A stretch of 64,000 nt of DNA from Puia dinghuensis (GTDB lineage: Bacteria; Bacteroidota; Bacteroidia; Chitinophagales; Chitinophagaceae): NCBI RefSeq assembly GCF_014642875.1, contig NZ_BMJC01000004.1:234070-298069 (forward strand), read 5' to 3'. The position numbers and the translations under genes were made by a program. Shown here piece after piece: positions 17,569 to 25,974 of the stretch. Position 1 is the first letter of the stretch. Each line of letters begins with the position of its first letter. The notes below the pieces were generated by a model. It worked only from the letters and a program-made list of their open reading frames with translations. It did no database searches and was not told the DNA's origin.

Positions 17569-18111
17569 ATGGATCAACTGACATTGGGTGTCGGCACCCG
17601 CCTCCAACACACGGCATTGGGACCCGGCGTGATCGTCGGAGTTCGCTACGCTGATTATCTTATTTCTTTTATTCATCATGGCATCCGGGAGATTAAGAAA
17701 GACGACCCTCAGCTCGATGAGATCATCCCGGAGAATGTCACTGTCGAAGTGGAAACACAGTCGGAGATGGAGAAGTCCTTACTCGGCATCCTCCGGCTTT
17801 GGGGCGGCCTTACCGAAGTGGTGCCGCTTGGTGATAAATGGAAAGGCGGGCAGCTCGTGCTTCAGCCCGGTGATAAATCGATAAAGCCAAAAGAAGTACC
17901 GATCGATGTCTTCTTTCATAAAATTGTGATGGCCCGCGACCGCCTGCGGGTGCTCGAACAACAGATAAATGGGCACAAGGGATTGAGTGACGAAGAGAAG
18001 GTGAATCTGCAACAATATATAACCCGCGTCTATGGGTCTTTCACCACCTTTAATGTGTTATTCAAAAATAAGGAGCAGTATTTTGTAGGAGAGAAAGGTA
18101 CAAGCGAGTAA
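17569..18111 (+). CDS. Conserved hypothetical protein, cytoplasmic
   Basis: 180 residues, no signal peptide or membrane helix. The first 45 residues (GVGTRLQHTALGPGVIVGVRYADYLISF) look like a small beta-barrel of SH3/CarD type: a short turn-rich repeat around HTALGPGVIVGV. The C-terminal half is helical and charged (KIVMARDRLRVLEQQIN). It follows the preceding gene by 18 bp, probably in the same transcript. I do not recognise a specific function; the tudor-like N-terminus would be compatible with nucleic-acid or protein binding, which is speculation. Confidence 0.7.
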   Translation: MDQLTLGVGTRLQHTALGPGVIVGVRYADYLISFIHHGIREIKKDDPQLDEIIPENVTVEVETQSEMEKSLLGILRLWGGLTEVVPLGDKWKGGQLVLQPGDKSIKPKEVPIDVFFHKIVMARDRLRVLEQQINGHKGLSDEEKVNLQQYITRVYGSFTTFNVLFKNKEQYFVGEKGTSE

Positions 18112-18131
18112 AACCGAAGGGTCAAAGAAAA

Positions 18132-18149
18132 ACCTCCCTGGTGGGAGGT
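18132..18149. terminator. Possible terminator hairpin between convergent genes
   Basis: ACCTCCC-TGGT-GGGAGGT stem, about 20 nt after the stop of the plus-strand gene ending at 18111. There is no T tract on either side, so it is only a candidate. Confidence 0.35.
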
Positions 18150-18221
18150 CGCCCTAATCAGTTCCATAACCATTAAACCTTATCCTATTTGGTGTAAAGA
18201 TATGCATTCTTCTTTTCACTT

Positions 18222-18254
18222 TCAAGTTTTGTGCATGAATGGTGCAAAACTTGA
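18222..18254. repeat. 10-bp perfect inverted repeat at the 3' end of the E1 gene
   Basis: TCAAGTTTTG at 18222-18231 pairs with CAAAACTTGA at 18245-18254; GCA/TGC pairs extend the stem past a bulged T. It lies 5 bp past the stop of the minus-strand dehydrogenase gene. It lacks a clear U-run, so it may be a 3'-end stabiliser or a factor-dependent termination site. Confidence 0.5.
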
Positions 18255-18259
18255 CCCAT

Positions 18260-20245
18260 CTAGTAAATCAACAACTTTTGCACATATTCGTCCAGCCGGG
18301 CGCTGGCGAGGAAGTTCTTTTCCAGATCGGTATTAAACGGCACCGGGGTATCCAGCGAAGCACATCGAAGCACCGGCGCATCGAGCATGGAGAAACAGTG
18401 TTCTCCGATGAATGCCGCAATTTCCGCGCCAACGCCCCCCGTCAGGGTATCCTCATGCAGGATAAGCACCTTACCTGTCCGCGCGACAGTTTCGCGGATA
18501 GCCGCGTAATCCAGCGGCAGGAGCGTGCGAAGATCGAGGACATGCAGGGAAAGTTCAGGATGGGACTGCTGGTAATCCAACGCCCAATGAACACCGGCGC
18601 CATAAGTAATAATGGAGAGGTCGTCACCATCCTGTACTGTCCTGGCCTTCCCGATCTCCACTGTATAATAGTCTTCAGGCACCGGTCCGGTAATGCTACG
18701 ATACAACGCCTTATGTTCAAAATAAAGGACTGGGTTCGGATCGTTGATGGCGGCAGCCAGCAATCCTTTTGCATCCATGGGTGTGGAGGGATAGACGATC
18801 TTGAGTCCGGGCACATGAGCAAACCAGGCTTCGTTGCTTTGGGAATGGAAGGGACCCGCACCGACACCGGCACCGGTGGGCATCCGGATAACAACGTCCG
18901 CCGCCTGGCCCCAGCGGTAGTGGATCTTTGCAAGATTGTTCACTATCTGGTTGAAACCCGCGGTGACAAAATCCGCGAACTGCATTTCCATGACGCTTTT
19001 GTATCCTTCCAGGCTGAGCCCCAGCGTGCAGCCTACGATGGCGCTTTCACACAGTGGGGTATTTCTTACCCGGCTTTTTCCATATTTTTCCATCAGCCCT
19101 TCGGTGACCTTGAAGACGCCGCCATATTCGGCGATATCCTGCCCCATGAGGACAAGATTGCTGTGGCGTTGCATCGATTGATCGAGACTTTCGCTGATGG
19201 CGTCGACAAGCCGCTTCTCCGGCGTCCCGGCATCCACGGGAGGCATCTCTTCTATTACATATGGCGCAGGCGCATAGGTATCCACCAATTCTTCTTCCGT
19301 ATCCGGTACAACGTGGACAGGCCCCGCCACCTCGTTCAACTCCAGCTCGATGGTTTCCCGGATGTTTTCGCGGAGCTGTTCGATGCGGCTGTCGTCCAAC
19401 ACCCCCTGCTCGCGTAGAAACCCTTCGAAATTGGCTACAGGGTCTTTCTTTCCCCAGTCCTCGAGCAACTCCTGCGGCACATATTTAATGCCGCTGGCTT
19501 CTTCATGGCCCCGCATCCGGAAGGTCATACATTCGACGAGATAAGGCCGCTGGTATTTGATACAGTATTCCCGGATGCCGCGAAGCGTGTCATAAACAGT
19601 CAATATATTATTACCATCGATGCGAACACCTTGCATGCCATATCCCTCGGCCTTATAGACAAGGCTTTCACAACGATATTGCTCCGACACCGGCGTGCTC
19701 AGGCCATAGCCATTATTCTCGATGAGAAAGATAACGGGCAGATCCCAGACGGAAGCTACGTTGAGGGCTTCGTGGAAGTCTCCTTCGCTGGTACCGCCAT
19801 CGCCGCTGAAAACCAGCGTCGCCTTGTTCTTCTTTTGTAATTTATACGCGAGGCCGATGCCATCGGCAACGCCAAGCTGCGGACCAAGATGGGAGATCAT
19901 GCCACAAATGGCATGCTCGCGATTGCCGAAATGAAAGCTCCTTTCCCGTCCGTTACTATAGCCGTCCTGGCTTCCCTGCCATTGCAGAAACAGTTTCGAC
20001 AAGGGCATGTTCCGGCTGGTGAACACTCCAAGGTTGCGGTGGAGGGGGAGGATCCATTCTTCCGGTTTCATGGCGAGGGTGGCGCCCACTGAAATGGCTT
20101 CCTGACCGATGCCGCTAAACCATTTGCTGATTCTGCCTTGCCGCAATAAGACCAGCATCTTCTCTTCGATCATCCGGGGCAGTAAAAGACTTTTGTAAAG
20201 GCGGATCAACTCTTCGTTGCTGCAGTTTTTTCTTTCAAAGTGCAT
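18260..20245 (-). CDS. Fused E1 alpha/beta subunit of a 2-oxoacid dehydrogenase complex
   Basis: 661 residues joining two proteins usually encoded separately. Residues about 1-320 are the thiamine-diphosphate-binding alpha part (GDGGTSEGDFHEALN ... ENNGYGLST). Residues about 340-661 are the beta part (MGQDIAEYGGVFKVT, a C-terminal transketolase fold with LHEDTLTGGVGAEI). Family knowledge: branched-chain 2-oxoacid or pyruvate dehydrogenase E1, decarboxylating the 2-oxoacid and acylating the lipoyl group of E2. Fused forms are common in Bacteroidota. No E2 or E3 gene is in the window, so the substrate cannot be fixed. Starts 19 bp after the small membrane-protein gene. Confidence 0.9.
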   Translation of the reverse strand: MHFERKNCSNEELIRLYKSLLLPRMIEEKMLVLLRQGRISKWFSGIGQEAISVGATLAMKPEEWILPLHRNLGVFTSRNMPLSKLFLQWQGSQDGYSNGRERSFHFGNREHAICGMISHLGPQLGVADGIGLAYKLQKKNKATLVFSGDGGTSEGDFHEALNVASVWDLPVIFLIENNGYGLSTPVSEQYRCESLVYKAEGYGMQGVRIDGNNILTVYDTLRGIREYCIKYQRPYLVECMTFRMRGHEEASGIKYVPQELLEDWGKKDPVANFEGFLREQGVLDDSRIEQLRENIRETIELELNEVAGPVHVVPDTEEELVDTYAPAPYVIEEMPPVDAGTPEKRLVDAISESLDQSMQRHSNLVLMGQDIAEYGGVFKVTEGLMEKYGKSRVRNTPLCESAIVGCTLGLSLEGYKSVMEMQFADFVTAGFNQIVNNLAKIHYRWGQAADVVIRMPTGAGVGAGPFHSQSNEAWFAHVPGLKIVYPSTPMDAKGLLAAAINDPNPVLYFEHKALYRSITGPVPEDYYTVEIGKARTVQDGDDLSIITYGAGVHWALDYQQSHPELSLHVLDLRTLLPLDYAAIRETVARTGKVLILHEDTLTGGVGAEIAAFIGEHCFSMLDAPVLRCASLDTPVPFNTDLEKNFLASARLDEYVQKLLIY

Positions 20246-20264
20246 GGTCTTCCTATCTAAAATT

Positions 20265-20630
20265 TTAGTATCGCCTTCTTTCCTCTTCTCTATCCTTATC
20301 CCTGTACAATAAGGAGGTTAGCAAGGATAAAAGCAGGCTGAACAACAGGGCCCACCCGAATCCATCCACGTGAAACCCACGGACCAAATGACTTTCGCTT
20401 GCAAACCAGACAATAAGGGCATTAATGACAAAAAGAAATAATCCGAAGGTAAGAACGGTGATCGGCAGGGTAAGAATAATAAGCACAGGCTTCAGAAAAA
20501 AGTTCAAGACTGCCAGCACAAGGGAAAGCACCACCGCCGTCCAAAAAGTATTGATATGAATACCCGGCAGCACAGAAGACAATGCAAAAGCAACTACCGC
20601 TGTGATAAGTATGCGGAGCAGGAAATTCAT
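20265..20630 (-). CDS. Small four-helix membrane protein (phage holin 4_2 family-like)
   Basis: 121 residues, almost entirely hydrophobic, with four predicted helices (about 4-22, 30-48, 54-78, 92-110) and a highly charged C-terminus (RDKDREEERRRY). This is the pattern of the family often labelled phage holin family 4_2, whose chromosomal members are widespread and not phage genes. Function unknown. It is probably co-transcribed with the downstream E1 gene (19-bp gap), although the link may only be positional. Confidence 0.7.
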   Translation of the reverse strand: MNFLLRILITAVVAFALSSVLPGIHINTFWTAVVLSLVLAVLNFFLKPVLIILTLPITVLTFGLFLFVINALIVWFASESHLVRGFHVDGFGWALLFSLLLSLLTSLLYRDKDREEERRRY

Positions 20631-20661
20631 GTGAAACTTTTTCTGAAATTACGGCATTCTG

Positions 20662-20749
20662 GTTATCCAGCCGAACCCTTCTTCGAAATTTTGGTTTCGG
20701 CCGGATAACGGCTAATGATGGGCCTTCGGCCAGCGGGCCTCGGGCCCGC
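20662..20749 (-). repeat. 3'-end hairpin element (copy C) after the M16 pair
   Basis: Starting next to the stop of the M16-like gene: GCGGGCC-TCG-GGCCCGC (20733-20749), GGCC-TTC-GGCC (20721-20731), then a 14-bp stem with one mismatch (20662-20675 with 20696-20709). The segment GGCTAATGAT plus the GGCC-TTC-GGCC hairpin (20710-20731) recurs with one change at 33971-33992 after the SNF2 gene. Confidence 0.6.
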
Positions 20750-22072
20750 TCAGACCACCACCAACTCGAAGAACTCCTCGGGCCGGAGGTATTTCCTGGC
20801 CAATTCCCGCAGCTCTTCCGGACCGATAGTCTTGATGATCCTGACCCCTTCCTTGAAGTAATCTCCATCCAGTCCGTTGAGCAGGATATTCTTCCAGCGG
20901 CTGGCCACCTGGAAGGGACCGTCCAGATCGCCTAGAATAGTCCCGATGGCAAAATTTCGCGCCATCTGCAGCTCTTCCTCATCGATCAGCTCCTCCCGCA
21001 GAAGGTCCATCTCCTTATACACTTCGGTTATGGCCGGCGCACAGACTTCTTTCCCCGCCTCCGTACTGATCATCAGGGCGCTTTCCTGCATATTGTTCAC
21101 GAGATAACTGTAAATCCCATAGGTATATCCTTTATCCTCACGGATATTGGCCATCAGCCTGGAGCCAAAGAAGCCACCGAACACGTTGTTCAGCACCTGC
21201 ACCCGCTGAAAATCCGGATGGTGCCGGTTGGGGAAATTGCGGGCGATGCGGATAGAGCCTTGTACCCCGTTGGGATCGTTGGCTATCTGGTATCGTTTTT
21301 CCGCGGCGGGGATGATGGCGGGCGCGGGCAGGGATACTCCTTTCTGCGGCGCGTGAATGGTCAGGCTGCCAAAAGAAGCCTCCAGCCGGGGGATGATATC
21401 TTCAGGTAGCTTCCCGGCCACCAGGATACGGCAGGTTCCTTCCTGGTAGTATTGGTGATAGAAGGCCAACAGGTCTTCCCTTTCCAGTTGCTGGTAATCC
21501 TCCAACTGCATGTACCGCCCATAGGGATGCTCCGGTCCATATAAGTAAGCATCGATGAGCCGTGTGGCCACGAAATCACTTTTCTTCAAGCTTACCTGTA
21601 ACCGCTGCTGAGCATTTTTCTTGTAGATATCGAGCTCTTCTACGGGAAAGACCGAGTCGGTGACCAGTTCGGCTACCACCGGCAGCAGCTCCCCGACATG
21701 CTTATTGAGGCAATGCAGGGTCATCTCCGCTGTCTCGTGATGTGCGGCGCGATTGAGATAGGCGCCATAATATTCGAAGTGTTCGTTTATATCGAAGGCT
21801 TTGCGCTTTGAGGTCCCGTTCTTCAAAAGGCTATTGACGGCGGCGGCAACTCCCTTCTTTTTTTCAAAGCTGTTGCCGGCATAGAAGATCCATGTGACCA
21901 TCATAGCTTCCACATTGCCCAGATCGATGGCATATACTTCTATGCCGTTGGAAAGGACATGCCTGCGATAAGGCGGTAAGGTCAGATCGAATTCGATAGC
22001 ATCTTTTATCGGCGGCGCGATTGTTCTGTCTAAAATCGACTTAATAGTTTGTACACCCATGCCAAAACTCAT
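20750..22072 (-). CDS. M16 family peptidase-like protein, non-catalytic partner
   Basis: 440 residues with the M16 (pitrilysin/MPP-like) two-domain fold. Where active members have HxxEH, this protein has a segment starting AAAVNSLLKNG without His or Glu ligands, so it should not bind zinc. The C-terminal M16 signature region is present (ANIREDKGYTYGIYSYL). The gene overlaps the stop of the upstream catalytic M16 gene by 4 bp, as expected for a heterodimer in which the inactive subunit helps shape the substrate chamber. Confidence 0.88.
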   Translation of the reverse strand: MSFGMGVQTIKSILDRTIAPPIKDAIEFDLTLPPYRRHVLSNGIEVYAIDLGNVEAMMVTWIFYAGNSFEKKKGVAAAVNSLLKNGTSKRKAFDINEHFEYYGAYLNRAAHHETAEMTLHCLNKHVGELLPVVAELVTDSVFPVEELDIYKKNAQQRLQVSLKKSDFVATRLIDAYLYGPEHPYGRYMQLEDYQQLEREDLLAFYHQYYQEGTCRILVAGKLPEDIIPRLEASFGSLTIHAPQKGVSLPAPAIIPAAEKRYQIANDPNGVQGSIRIARNFPNRHHPDFQRVQVLNNVFGGFFGSRLMANIREDKGYTYGIYSYLVNNMQESALMISTEAGKEVCAPAITEVYKEMDLLREELIDEEELQMARNFAIGTILGDLDGPFQVASRWKNILLNGLDGDYFKEGVRIIKTIGPEELRELARKYLRPEEFFELVVV

Positions 22073-23307
22073 TTTTCGCTGTAATAATAGAGGGTATTGC
22101 TGTTTAGCGGATCGAAGATGCTGCGGCTTGCTTCCAGCATCTCATCAGCCGTGACGGCCTGGTATTTCTGTAATTCGGTATTCATCATGTTCACATCGCC
22201 CAACAGCTCGTATATAGCCAGGCTATTGGCCCGGTTCATGACACTCATGTCTTCGAAGACAATGGCCGACTCGGTTTTGTTCTTAACCTTGGTCAGCTCT
22301 TTCTCCGCAATGGGCGCGGCCTTTAATTTCTCCAACTCTTCTTCCACGGCCTGGTCGGCGGCTTCCATGCTGACGCCTTTTATCAGTTTCCCTTCGATGA
22401 CCACCAGTCCCGGGTCGTTGGAGCCGGTGTGATAGCATTCTATCTGGCTGAATAGCTTCTTTTCCTTGATGAGGCTCTGGTGCAGCCGGGAAGAAGCACC
22501 GCTGCCAAGCACTTCTGTAAGCAGGTCGGCAACATAGTAACCCGGGTCAACACGTGCCGCCATGGGGTAACATTTGTACAGAGCGTCCAGGGGAACAGGC
22601 GCTTTTACGGTGAGCTTGCGCGCCTCATGTTGTTTGGGCTCATTCGGCAGCCGCCGGACATATTTCACGCCGGAAGGGATATCTCCGAACCATTTTTCCG
22701 CCAGAGCGCGAACCTGATCAGTTGTCACCTTCCCCGCCACCACGAGGATAGCGTTGGCCGGCCGGTAGTATTTGAAGAAGAACTCCTTTACATCTTCGAG
22801 CTTTGCCTCTTCGATGTGGCTTAGCTTGCTGCCGATGGTCATCCAGCGATAGGGATGCTGTTTATAGGCCAGCTCCCGCATCTTGAACCAGACATCGCCA
22901 TACGGCTTATTGATATAGTGTTCCTTAAACTCTTCCATCACCACTTTCCGCTGTACTTCCAGGCTCTTTTCGCTAAAGGCCAGGGACAGCATGCGGTCGC
23001 TCTCCAGCCAGAAGGCCGTTTCGATATTCTCCGCGGGCAGTTGGATATAGTAGTTGGTGAAGTCGTTTGTCGTATAGGCGTTGTTCTCGCCACCCGCCAG
23101 CTGCAGCGGAGTTTCGAAGTCTTCTATGTGGACAGACCCGCCGAACATGAGGTGTTCGAACAAATGGGCGAAACCTGTTCTCTTAGGGTCTTCATCCCGG
23201 GCGCCTACATCATAGAGGACATTGACAACAACCATTGGAGTGGAGGCATCCTCGTGCACTAAAACACGTAAGCCGTTAGCGAGTTCAAACCTGTCATATT
23301 TGATCAT
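22069..23307 (-). CDS. M16 family zinc metallopeptidase, catalytic subunit
   Basis: 412 residues. The inverted zinc motif HLFEH is at residues 48-52, and a downstream acidic ligand region is in VVMEEFKEHYINKPYGD. Members form heterodimers with a neighbouring inactive paralogue, which is encoded next with a 4-bp overlap. No signal peptide is seen, so a cytoplasmic location is more likely than periplasmic. Preceded by a TACTTTTA promoter-like box and, further upstream, by a repeat element marking the end of the protease gene. Confidence 0.92.
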   Translation of the reverse strand: MIKYDRFELANGLRVLVHEDASTPMVVVNVLYDVGARDEDPKRTGFAHLFEHLMFGGSVHIEDFETPLQLAGGENNAYTTNDFTNYYIQLPAENIETAFWLESDRMLSLAFSEKSLEVQRKVVMEEFKEHYINKPYGDVWFKMRELAYKQHPYRWMTIGSKLSHIEEAKLEDVKEFFFKYYRPANAILVVAGKVTTDQVRALAEKWFGDIPSGVKYVRRLPNEPKQHEARKLTVKAPVPLDALYKCYPMAARVDPGYYVADLLTEVLGSGASSRLHQSLIKEKKLFSQIECYHTGSNDPGLVVIEGKLIKGVSMEAADQAVEEELEKLKAAPIAEKELTKVKNKTESAIVFEDMSVMNRANSLAIYELLGDVNMMNTELQKYQAVTADEMLEASRSIFDPLNSNTLYYYSEK

Positions 23308-23314
23308 AGGACGG

Positions 23315-23322
23315 TAAAAGTA
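23315..23322 (-). promoter_or_regulatory. Promoter-like -7 box before the M16 pair
   Basis: TACTTTTA on the minus strand, a TAnnTTTA variant of the Bacteroidota -7 box, 7 nt before the ATG at 23307. No clear -33 element was identified. Confidence 0.35.
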
Positions 23323-23339
23323 CGGAAAATCTGATGTCT

Positions 23340-23384
23340 GCCCTTCGGGCGATAGGCCTCCGGCCTATCTGGGGCCTCCGGCCC
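23340..23384 (-). repeat. 3'-end tandem mini-hairpin element (copy B) after the aspartyl protease gene
   Basis: Three consecutive hairpins with three-base loops: GCCC-TTC-GGGC (23340-23350), GATAGGCC-TCC-GGCCTATC (23351-23369) and GGGCC-TCC-GGCCC (23372-23384). The element ends 3 bp from the stop codon at 23388-23390. The first two hairpins align with copy A at 3481-3510, stem changes being mostly compensatory. Confidence 0.62.
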
Positions 23385-23387
23385 ATC

Positions 23388-24659
23388 CTACCTGATACTT
23401 TTTACCTGCAGGCTGAGCTGGAGCAGCTCGCCATTCCGGTTGACGATGAGCTTTAATTTATCCCCCGTATTCTGGAGCAGGTTCTTATACGTCTGAATGT
23501 TATTGCTAAAATTGTTGCCCACCGATAGCAGGATATCATCCTCCTTCAAACCCGCCTTTTCGGCAGGGGAGTCCTTCATGACATCCCCGACCTTGATCTC
23601 GCCATCCATCCAGTAAATGCCAAGCCCGGTATAGGAATAATCAAACAGGTCGCGATAGTGGGAGTTGGGAAGAAGGTAAATGACGCGGCGATCATAATTG
23701 AGCGTCACATTAAAGCGACGGAGGATATCATTGCCCACGAGTCCGCCTAAGTTTGGATAGGAAGTGACATTGTATTGATCGTCAAAGACATAGCTAGGGA
23801 CATGCCGGAAGCGATAGGGCCCGATGCGCAACTCTTTCACCGTTGTCAGCCGCATGATGGCCTTCCCGCCCAGACCCTGCGCCGAAGTATAGTACTCTTT
23901 TTTACGGGAATCGAGCAGGGTACTGTCACTGATAAAATCCGAGGAGAACAAGGCACAGAGCCCGGCGCCGGTGTCGAAATAAAAGCGGGCGAAGACCTTC
24001 CTCGCCTCCATCACCTCCGCACCCAGGATAGGCAGACTGGCGATGACGGGACGCATCATAAAACCGCCTCTTGGATACCGGAAGTTGCCGTGCGACCAGA
24101 CTTTGACTCGCATGCTATCATAATCGATCTGGACGATATACCGGGAAAAGAAGCTGAACCCGATGATGCCGTCCACCTTTTCTCCATATACGCTGGTGAG
24201 GATATCGTAATCGTTGACATGAAAATTGAGACTGTCCACCGTGAGACCGGGGAGACGCAGTGTCTCGTTATACAGAAACTTCACCTTCCGCACACCGGCG
24301 ATACCCAGGATGGTCTTATCCGAAGGCTGGGGCGTCAGCCTCAGTCTTACACACGTCAGCGAATCGAGGGAGATGCCGCCACTGCCGGTGTCCAGGATAA
24401 AATTGAGGCTGTCAGGGAAATTATCCAGCCGGGCTTTTATAAGAATAACGCCACCGGTGAATGTCGTGAAGGGAAAGGAGGTGATCAGTCTGGAAGGAGG
24501 CTGGACGAAGGTCTCCTGTGCGCCCAGTGTTCCGCCAGTGATGAACCCGATAGCAGCCAGTAATAACAGGCACGAACGGTAGAAACGAGGGCGGATGCGG
24601 ATGCGATAAAACAGTGAAAGATGTTTCTCTAAGCTAAGCATAGTTAGACATTGGTTCAT
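23388..24659 (-). CDS. Exported aspartyl protease with PDZ domain
   Basis: 423 residues. A basic N-terminus is followed by a signal or anchor helix (SCLLLLAAIGFITGGTLG). Two retropepsin-like half-domains follow, each with a catalytic-type motif: FILDTGSGG (about residue 90) and YFDTGAG (about residue 230). Residues about 325-415 are a PDZ domain (GEIKVGDVMKDSPAEKAGLKEDDILLSVG). The combination suggests a periplasmic peptidase whose PDZ domain recruits substrates. A second in-frame ATG at 24641 is a possible start, because an A/T-rich promoter-like box (24660-24667) touches the first ATG. Diverges from mqnC. Confidence 0.85.
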   Translation of the reverse strand: MNQCLTMLSLEKHLSLFYRIRIRPRFYRSCLLLLAAIGFITGGTLGAQETFVQPPSRLITSFPFTTFTGGVILIKARLDNFPDSLNFILDTGSGGISLDSLTCVRLRLTPQPSDKTILGIAGVRKVKFLYNETLRLPGLTVDSLNFHVNDYDILTSVYGEKVDGIIGFSFFSRYIVQIDYDSMRVKVWSHGNFRYPRGGFMMRPVIASLPILGAEVMEARKVFARFYFDTGAGLCALFSSDFISDSTLLDSRKKEYYTSAQGLGGKAIMRLTTVKELRIGPYRFRHVPSYVFDDQYNVTSYPNLGGLVGNDILRRFNVTLNYDRRVIYLLPNSHYRDLFDYSYTGLGIYWMDGEIKVGDVMKDSPAEKAGLKEDDILLSVGNNFSNNIQTYKNLLQNTGDKLKLIVNRNGELLQLSLQVKSIR

Positions 24660-24720
24660 TAAATATAAATCGTATTTGTTGTTCTATCAAGCCGCTCATC
24701 TATATTATTCCCGGGTTGCG

Positions 24721-24728
24721 TACCTTTG
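24721..24728 (+). promoter_or_regulatory. -7 promoter box of mqnC
   Basis: TACCTTTG fits TAnnTTTG, 18 nt before the ATG at 24747. It contains the TTG at 24726, which argues against that codon as the start. Confidence 0.5.
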
Positions 24729-24746
24729 TCGGCACAAAGCAGTAAT

Positions 24747-25871
24747 ATGAATCTCCCGGACTTATATGAGAGGGCGTTGAACTTTCAGTTCCTCAACATC
24801 GAGGAAGGTGTATATCTTTTTGAGCAGGCTCCGCTGACGGAGCTGATGTACGTGGCAAATGAATTGCGCAAGAAGCAGGTTCCGCATGGTAAGGTCACCT
24901 GGCAGATCGACCGAAATGTCAATACGACCAATGTCTGCATCGCCAATTGCAAATTCTGCAATTTCTACCGGGTTCCCGGCCACGCCGATGCCTATATCAC
25001 CGATATCGATACCTACAAGCGAAAGATAGAAGAGACCTTCCGCTGGGGCGGCGACCAGCTGCTGCTGCAGGGTGGCCATCACCCCGACCTGGGGCTTAGC
25101 TTCTATACCACGCTGTTTCGGCAATTAAAAGAGTTGTATCCTAACTTGAAGCTGCACACGCTGGGGCCGCCCGAGGTGGCACATATTTGTAAGAAAGAAA
25201 AAATGAGCCATCACGACGTGCTGACGGCGCTGCAAGAAGCAGGTATGGACTCGTTACCGGGAGCGGGTGCGGAGATCCTGATCGACCGGGTGCGCCGCCT
25301 CATCAGTAAAGGAAAATGCGGTGCGCAGGAATGGCTTGATATCATGCACGAAGCCCACAAGCTGCATATCACCACGTCTGCCACCATGATGTTCGGCCAT
25401 GTGGAGACCTTGCAGGAAAGGATGGAACACCTCATCCGCATCAGGGACGTGCAGGCAAGGAAGCCGGCCTCGGCCAAAGGGTTCCTGGCTTTTATCCCCT
25501 GGACTTTCCAGGACGTGGACACGCTGCTCACCCGCATCCGCGGGGTACATAACCTTACGACACCGGAGGAATATATCAGAATGATTGCTATTAGTCGTAT
25601 AATGCTCCCGAACGTAAAGAACATCCAGGCGTCCTGGCTGACGGTGGGCAAGCAGACCGCGCAGCTATGTCTGCATGCCGGCGCCAACGACTTCGGCAGC
25701 ATTATGCTCGAAGAAAATGTGGTGAGCGCGGCCGGCGCACCTCATCGATTTACTGCGAGGGGCATCCAGGCAGCCATCCGGGAAGCCGGTTTCGAGCCCC
25801 AGCTGCGCAACCAGCAGTATGAATGGCGGCAAATACCCTCAAATATAGAAGAGCAACTTATAAATTACTAA
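24747..25871 (+). CDS. mqnC: Cyclic dehypoxanthinyl futalosine synthase (radical SAM)
   Basis: 374 residues. The radical SAM Cys motif CIANCKFC (Cys64, 68 and 71) binds the 4Fe-4S cluster. The segments LLQGGHHPDLG, SLPGAGAEIL and SATMMFGHVET are characteristic of the MqnC/MqnE/CofH group; SLPGAGAEIL points to MqnC. The enzyme cyclises dehypoxanthine futalosine in the alternative menaquinone pathway. Menaquinone is the expected quinol substrate of the alternative complex III encoded in this window. Other mqn genes are not present here. The start is ATG 24747, not the upstream TTG. Confidence 0.9.
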   Translation: MNLPDLYERALNFQFLNIEEGVYLFEQAPLTELMYVANELRKKQVPHGKVTWQIDRNVNTTNVCIANCKFCNFYRVPGHADAYITDIDTYKRKIEETFRWGGDQLLLQGGHHPDLGLSFYTTLFRQLKELYPNLKLHTLGPPEVAHICKKEKMSHHDVLTALQEAGMDSLPGAGAEILIDRVRRLISKGKCGAQEWLDIMHEAHKLHITTSATMMFGHVETLQERMEHLIRIRDVQARKPASAKGFLAFIPWTFQDVDTLLTRIRGVHNLTTPEEYIRMIAISRIMLPNVKNIQASWLTVGKQTAQLCLHAGANDFGSIMLEENVVSAAGAPHRFTARGIQAAIREAGFEPQLRNQQYEWRQIPSNIEEQLINY

Positions 25872-25974
25872 TTACCAGTATGTAAGGGTTTACCCGCGTT
25901 TTTTTTGAAAGAGTTGGAAACTTAAAACGCTGATTTTACGTTCCTATAGCGAAGATCTTTAGGTCATTCATTCC

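Noticed and set aside
18239-19417. 392-codon plus-strand open frame
   Set aside because: Antisense to the fused E1 gene, which has clear ThDP motifs; no recognisable domain in the shadow.
20265-20630. Prophage remnant suggested by the holin-like protein
   Set aside because: Chromosomal members of this four-helix family are widespread, and no phage gene is nearby.
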